Shown: positions 61,030 to 64,000 of the stretch, one piece after another
Layout: each line of letters opens with the position of its first letter
Numbering within the stretch: position 1 is the first letter of the stretch
NCBI GenBank assembly: GCA_958295665.1
Contig: OY282559.1
Location: 127,633,605 to 127,697,604 of the forward strand
DNA length: 64,000 bases
Direction of reading: 5' to 3'
Source of the DNA: Tipula vernalis
Taxonomy: Eukaryota; Arthropoda; Insecta; Diptera; Tipulidae
Program-made: the position numbers and the translations under genes
Notes under the pieces: generated by a model
What the model was told of the DNA's origin: nothing
Database searches by the model: none
The model's input: only the letters and a program-made list of their open reading frames with translations

Positions 61030-61420
61030 ATAGGGTTTGAATTAAATTTGAGCTGGATTTGAGTGAGAAGTTCGATTAGGAATAATTTGGGGTCGAGTTT
61101 AGGGTTTAGTGGGAGGTTAGACTGAGTTTAGGTCATACATGCATACAGCTTGCGAATCAAGTTGATTTTGGATTTGGTTTACCATTAAGTGTCGAGTTGA
61201 GCAATCGGTTGAGATTTAGTTCGAACTAAGTTGAGCTTAAGTTGAGTTAAAGTTTAGTTAGCTTACATTGGTGTTGGGTGAATTGTTCGGTTGAGAAATG
61301 ATTTAAGGGCTGATTTGGAGTTAGGTTAAGGGTTGATTTTAAAGTTGATTTTCGGTTGATTCGGAGATTGAGTTTAGGGTTGGGCTGGCGGTTAATTTGG
61401 TGAGTGCTATTGAGTTAAAT
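61030..61420. repeat. Degenerate GTTGAGTT(G) repeat
   Basis: GGTCGAGTTTAGGG, GTTGAGCAATCGGTTGAG, GTTGAGTTAAAG, GGTTGAGAAATG, GGTTGATTTTAAAGTTGATT and similar, akin to 20456-20900 and 56390-56590. Confidence 0.6.
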
Positions 61421-61927
61421 TACGTTTTGGCTAAACGAGAGTTAAATCGGTAAACGCGAAAAATTATTTTACTGAAAATTTAGTGCGATTGATGTTAGAA
61501 TAGTTGATTCTACATAAAATAAGTGTATGATAAAAATAGGGTAATATCTAATTGAAACACGGTGGTAAAATAAAGTGATTTTAAAAGTGAAAATCTGTGT
61601 AGAGAAATTGTTTATTGTGCAATGTGATAAAGGTCGATATTGGTACCATGTGCTGTAATAGTTAAGTTACATAAACAAAAAATAATTAAGCACGTTGAGA
61701 TATTTAAACGCGGGTGAAAAATAATTAAGAAAAGAAGCCGATAAATTGACATTGCTGTGAACTAACTACACTGTACAAAACTAGCTGTTACTATTTTATC
61801 ATTGGATACCTAGAGTTGAAAATAGCGGTTTATTTATCAAGTAAGAATTTTTATTTTTTATTTTCCATTTAAAACTAAATTTGGGTAGTAGTTATGAGTT
61901 AGAATAACCAATCAGATAAAAATATAA

Positions 61928-61958
<31 letters not shown>

Positions 61959-62535
61959 GAAGACAGTTTAGGATAAACTTCACGCGGATATGTTTAAAAA
62001 TTTTGAAATTTTTAGTCCCGGTAGTATTTTAGAGAGAACTTTTCAAATTCAAAATTTGAAATTCTGAATTTGGCTGCCGCTAGATAAAGATGTGCTTCTA
62101 GATAAAGATGTGCTATCATATTCTGAGTCGAAATAAGGTAAAAAATGGTAAAACAAATGTTTCACCAAATTACCATAGTAATGCACCAAGATTTTCTTTT
62201 TCAAAATGGCCGCCGAAAGGTTTCTTTTAAATTTTCGCCCATGTTCAGAGCAATAACTTGTTTCGTTTTCTTGGAAAATCATTGCAGTACATTGATCTAC
62301 CCTTTTTTGTCTCAATTCGTCGGCAGATTTGTTTAATTTTCATATAAGATTGATTAAATTATCATTTAAGTCATCTAAATTAAATATGAGTGAATTTACC
62401 ATAACAATCATGCCTAATCGTGATATGCAGAGTATGAAATTTACAACTGAAGAATTTACAACTGATGTATGCTCGCTTTCCCGAAGAAGACTAGCGTCTA
62501 ACAAACAATCAAATCCGTCCTTCGCCATTCAGGTC
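61421..62535. other. No gene recognised; poly-T run at 61934-61958
   Basis: AT-rich. The 25-T run could be the tail of a retroposed sequence on the minus strand or a simple homopolymer. A plus-strand frame at 62383-62530 (MSEFTITIMPNRDMQSMKF) is unrecognised. AGATAAAGATGTGCT is duplicated in tandem near 62085-62113. Confidence 0.4.
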
Positions 62536-62666
62536 ATTATAGAAAATGAATTCAAAATTTCGGGGAGATTGCAAAGCCCCTAGCCGAACTTCTAAAGAAA
62601 AATGTAGTTTTCCATTGGGATGAGTTTTGTGACGAAGCTTTCAATATATTTAAAGTTCTTACTTAG
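62536..62666 (+). pseudogene. Ty3/gypsy RT-RNase H junction fragment
   Basis: HYRK, a stop, then IQNFGEIAKPLAELLKKNV and FHWDEFCDEAFNIFKVLT, the highly conserved block after the gypsy RT thumb (YYRRFIxNFxxIAKPL). Only this short piece is left; it runs opposite to the neighbouring gypsy fragment. Confidence 0.75.
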
Positions 62667-62689
62667 GTACTTAGTATAGTTAATACTTA

Positions 62690-63360
62690 GTTTCAGTAAC
62701 AAGTTTTTCAACATCCATCCCAGTTTCTTTAATTACTACGTTTTCAGTATTGCACGATCGAGAAAGAAAATCAACAACATAATTATCTTTACCATTAACG
62801 TGTTGTACATGATGTACTCTAAATTCCTTGTTTGACGAGGGCTTCGTTCCGTTTGGGACACAATGGGAAAAATGTGTATTGGACATACACAAGTAAAATA
62901 TGGAAAACGAAGGTTTAGGAGGTTTTCCTAAATTTAAAGATATTTTCCCGAGCTACAGAAACAACTTTCTAAGCATGTGGCGAAACTTCTATAGCGTATG
63001 GGTTATTGCAATTATGAGAGGTTTGTGGTCGGGAAGCACACAAAATTGTCGACCCTCTACTAAGTGCCTAAAAGGTTTTATGGATGAGTACATGGCTTCC
63101 GAGAGGAAAGAAACTCGTTCCCATGTATCTTGCTCATAAATTAATTGTTGCAATACTGCACCAATGGCTCTACTTGAAATATAGTATCCGTTGTTATACT
63201 CAGATTTGCATTACAAATCGGATACGCCAGCAAAGTAACCGAAGATAAGAAAGCTTTTACTGTTTCAAAGCACCATGATAATCATCCGACCAAAAAAATG
63301 ATTTACGATTTTTAAAATCTGTTTGTCTCGTAAACAGCAGACGAAACTAGTTTCGTGGAT
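62690..63360 (-). pseudogene. Ty3/gypsy RNase H to connection-domain fragment
   Basis: Minus strand: KNRKSFFWSDDYHGA (about 63320-63275), FETVKAFLSSVTLLAYP, RAIGAVLQQLIYEQDTW (about 63170), FLSEAMYSS, FRHLVEGRQFCVLPDHKPL (63080-63030), then HHVQHVNGKDNYVVDFLSRS (62820-62755), the segment between RNase H and integrase. Several frame breaks. The catalytic TDAS block is damaged (ITTDTI). Confidence 0.75.
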
Positions 63361-63612
63361 TGCTGGTATATTTTAAATCGCAAGGTTTTCTACAATTTCG
63401 AGATTTTGCGCCAAATTAAAAATGGTAATAGCAATACGGGTACCGTAACCTGACTACTACTACGAGTACTACTAGTTTTATTTAGATCGGTTTCGATGAG
63501 GTGAATTGACATTTCTATTTGGCTTTTGATCAATTCGGTAGACTATCTACTCCTATTAGACGTCTGAGAAGCTGAAGCGATCGACAACTGTGCAAATTTT
63601 TGGTCGATTAAC

Positions 63613-64000
63613 TTTTTTTTTTTTTTCCCCTTTATTTAATATTACAACTGATTTACAAATCATTTAGCAATTTATCTTTCTTAAATGAAGATTCACATTT
63701 GACGGGCAGTAGCCCAATGGTTACTCCCGTTTGAATTTACATAGTAATTATTTTTCTCTATCCGAATTAAATACAACTGCCCAATTCCAAAGGTTTCTGC
63801 CTTTGAAGTCTTCTTACTGCATTGGTGGTATCCAACAAACTTCGTATGTCTGCATTTTGGTGCCGAGATATCCGCTGAATGTGTTTCTTCGCATGATTTT
63901 GTATTTCTTCACTTACATATTCCATGTTTAAGTCCCTATGGAGGTTATCATTTCTAATGTACCATGGTGCGTTTACAATGCCACGCAGCACTTTGTTTTG
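63613..64000 (-). mobile_element. Jockey-clade LINE, 3' end, continuing past the window
   Basis: Poly-T at 63613-63626 marks the A tail. The minus-strand frame 63991-63767 reads LRGIVNAPWYIRNDNLHRDLNMEYV, HQNADIRSLLDTTNAVRRLQRQKPLEL, the standard jockey-family RT C-terminus with its terminal stop at 63767. It is better preserved than the related copy at 168-1975. The rest of the element lies beyond the right edge. Confidence 0.85.

Overview
The window looks like AT-rich chromosomal DNA of a higher fly (Diptera, Brachycera). The evidence is the set of element families (jockey- and LOA-clade LINEs, a P-like transposase, BEL/Pao and Ty3/gypsy elements, a foldback element of FB-NOF type, a Helentron), the many short GT-AG introns, heptamer satellite DNA and ATGTATGT-type microsatellites. 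I find no convincing host single-copy gene, no tRNA or rRNA gene and no CRISPR array. Almost everything recognisable is a transposable element, usually broken and often nested, so this is probably pericentromeric, telomere-proximal or other heterochromatic or intergenic DNA. Codon-level recognition was by eye; no database search was run.

Layout. 0.2-2 kb: minus-strand jockey-clade LINE remnant. 2.2-3.1 kb: BEL/Pao pol fragment. 3.3-4.2 kb: three diverged tandem copies of a ~290-bp repeat. 4.2-7.3 kb: no gene seen. 7.3-7.7 kb: tail of a second LINE. 7.8-12.4 kb: a Ty3/gypsy element with both LTRs, lying directly against a P-like transposase (12.4-14.3 kb) and flanked by a 5-bp target duplication. 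14.9-18.7 kb: DNA-transposon debris (a TA-flanked MITE, a mariner-type fragment, PIF/Harbinger fused to Tc1-like) and a gypsy gag/protease remnant. 20.9-24.5 kb: a 3.6-kb heptamer array that switches sharply from TTTATAC to TTTTTAC.

26.96-35.41 kb: a composite element. Two foldback blocks with the same ends flank a module that carries a broken, intron-containing gene. The architecture suggests FB-NOF. A LOA-clade LINE with a 12-bp target duplication is nested inside it. 36.2-37.8 kb: a further LOA-like remnant. 40.4-42.2 kb: a Transib/RAG1-like transposase pseudogene. 42.3-42.5 kb: a hAT fragment. 43.0-48.6 kb: a nearly complete Helentron (Rep, PIF1-type helicase and AP-endonuclease-like domain) with a spliceable first exon, two frameshifts, one stop and a substituted HUH histidine. 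49.5-53.2 kb: a second LOA copy in which the RT region is replaced by other DNA. 56.6-57.8 kb: another foldback-like inverted repeat family. 57.8-61.0 kb: a TATGATGG-type minisatellite invaded by a LINE with a single stop codon in its RT-bearing frame. 62.5-63.4 kb: two gypsy fragments in opposite orientation. 63.6 kb to the end: the 3' end of another jockey-clade LINE.

The elements do not form a pathway. Their relations are those of successive insertion: gypsy beside or into P-like, LOA into the foldback composite, a LINE into the minisatellite.
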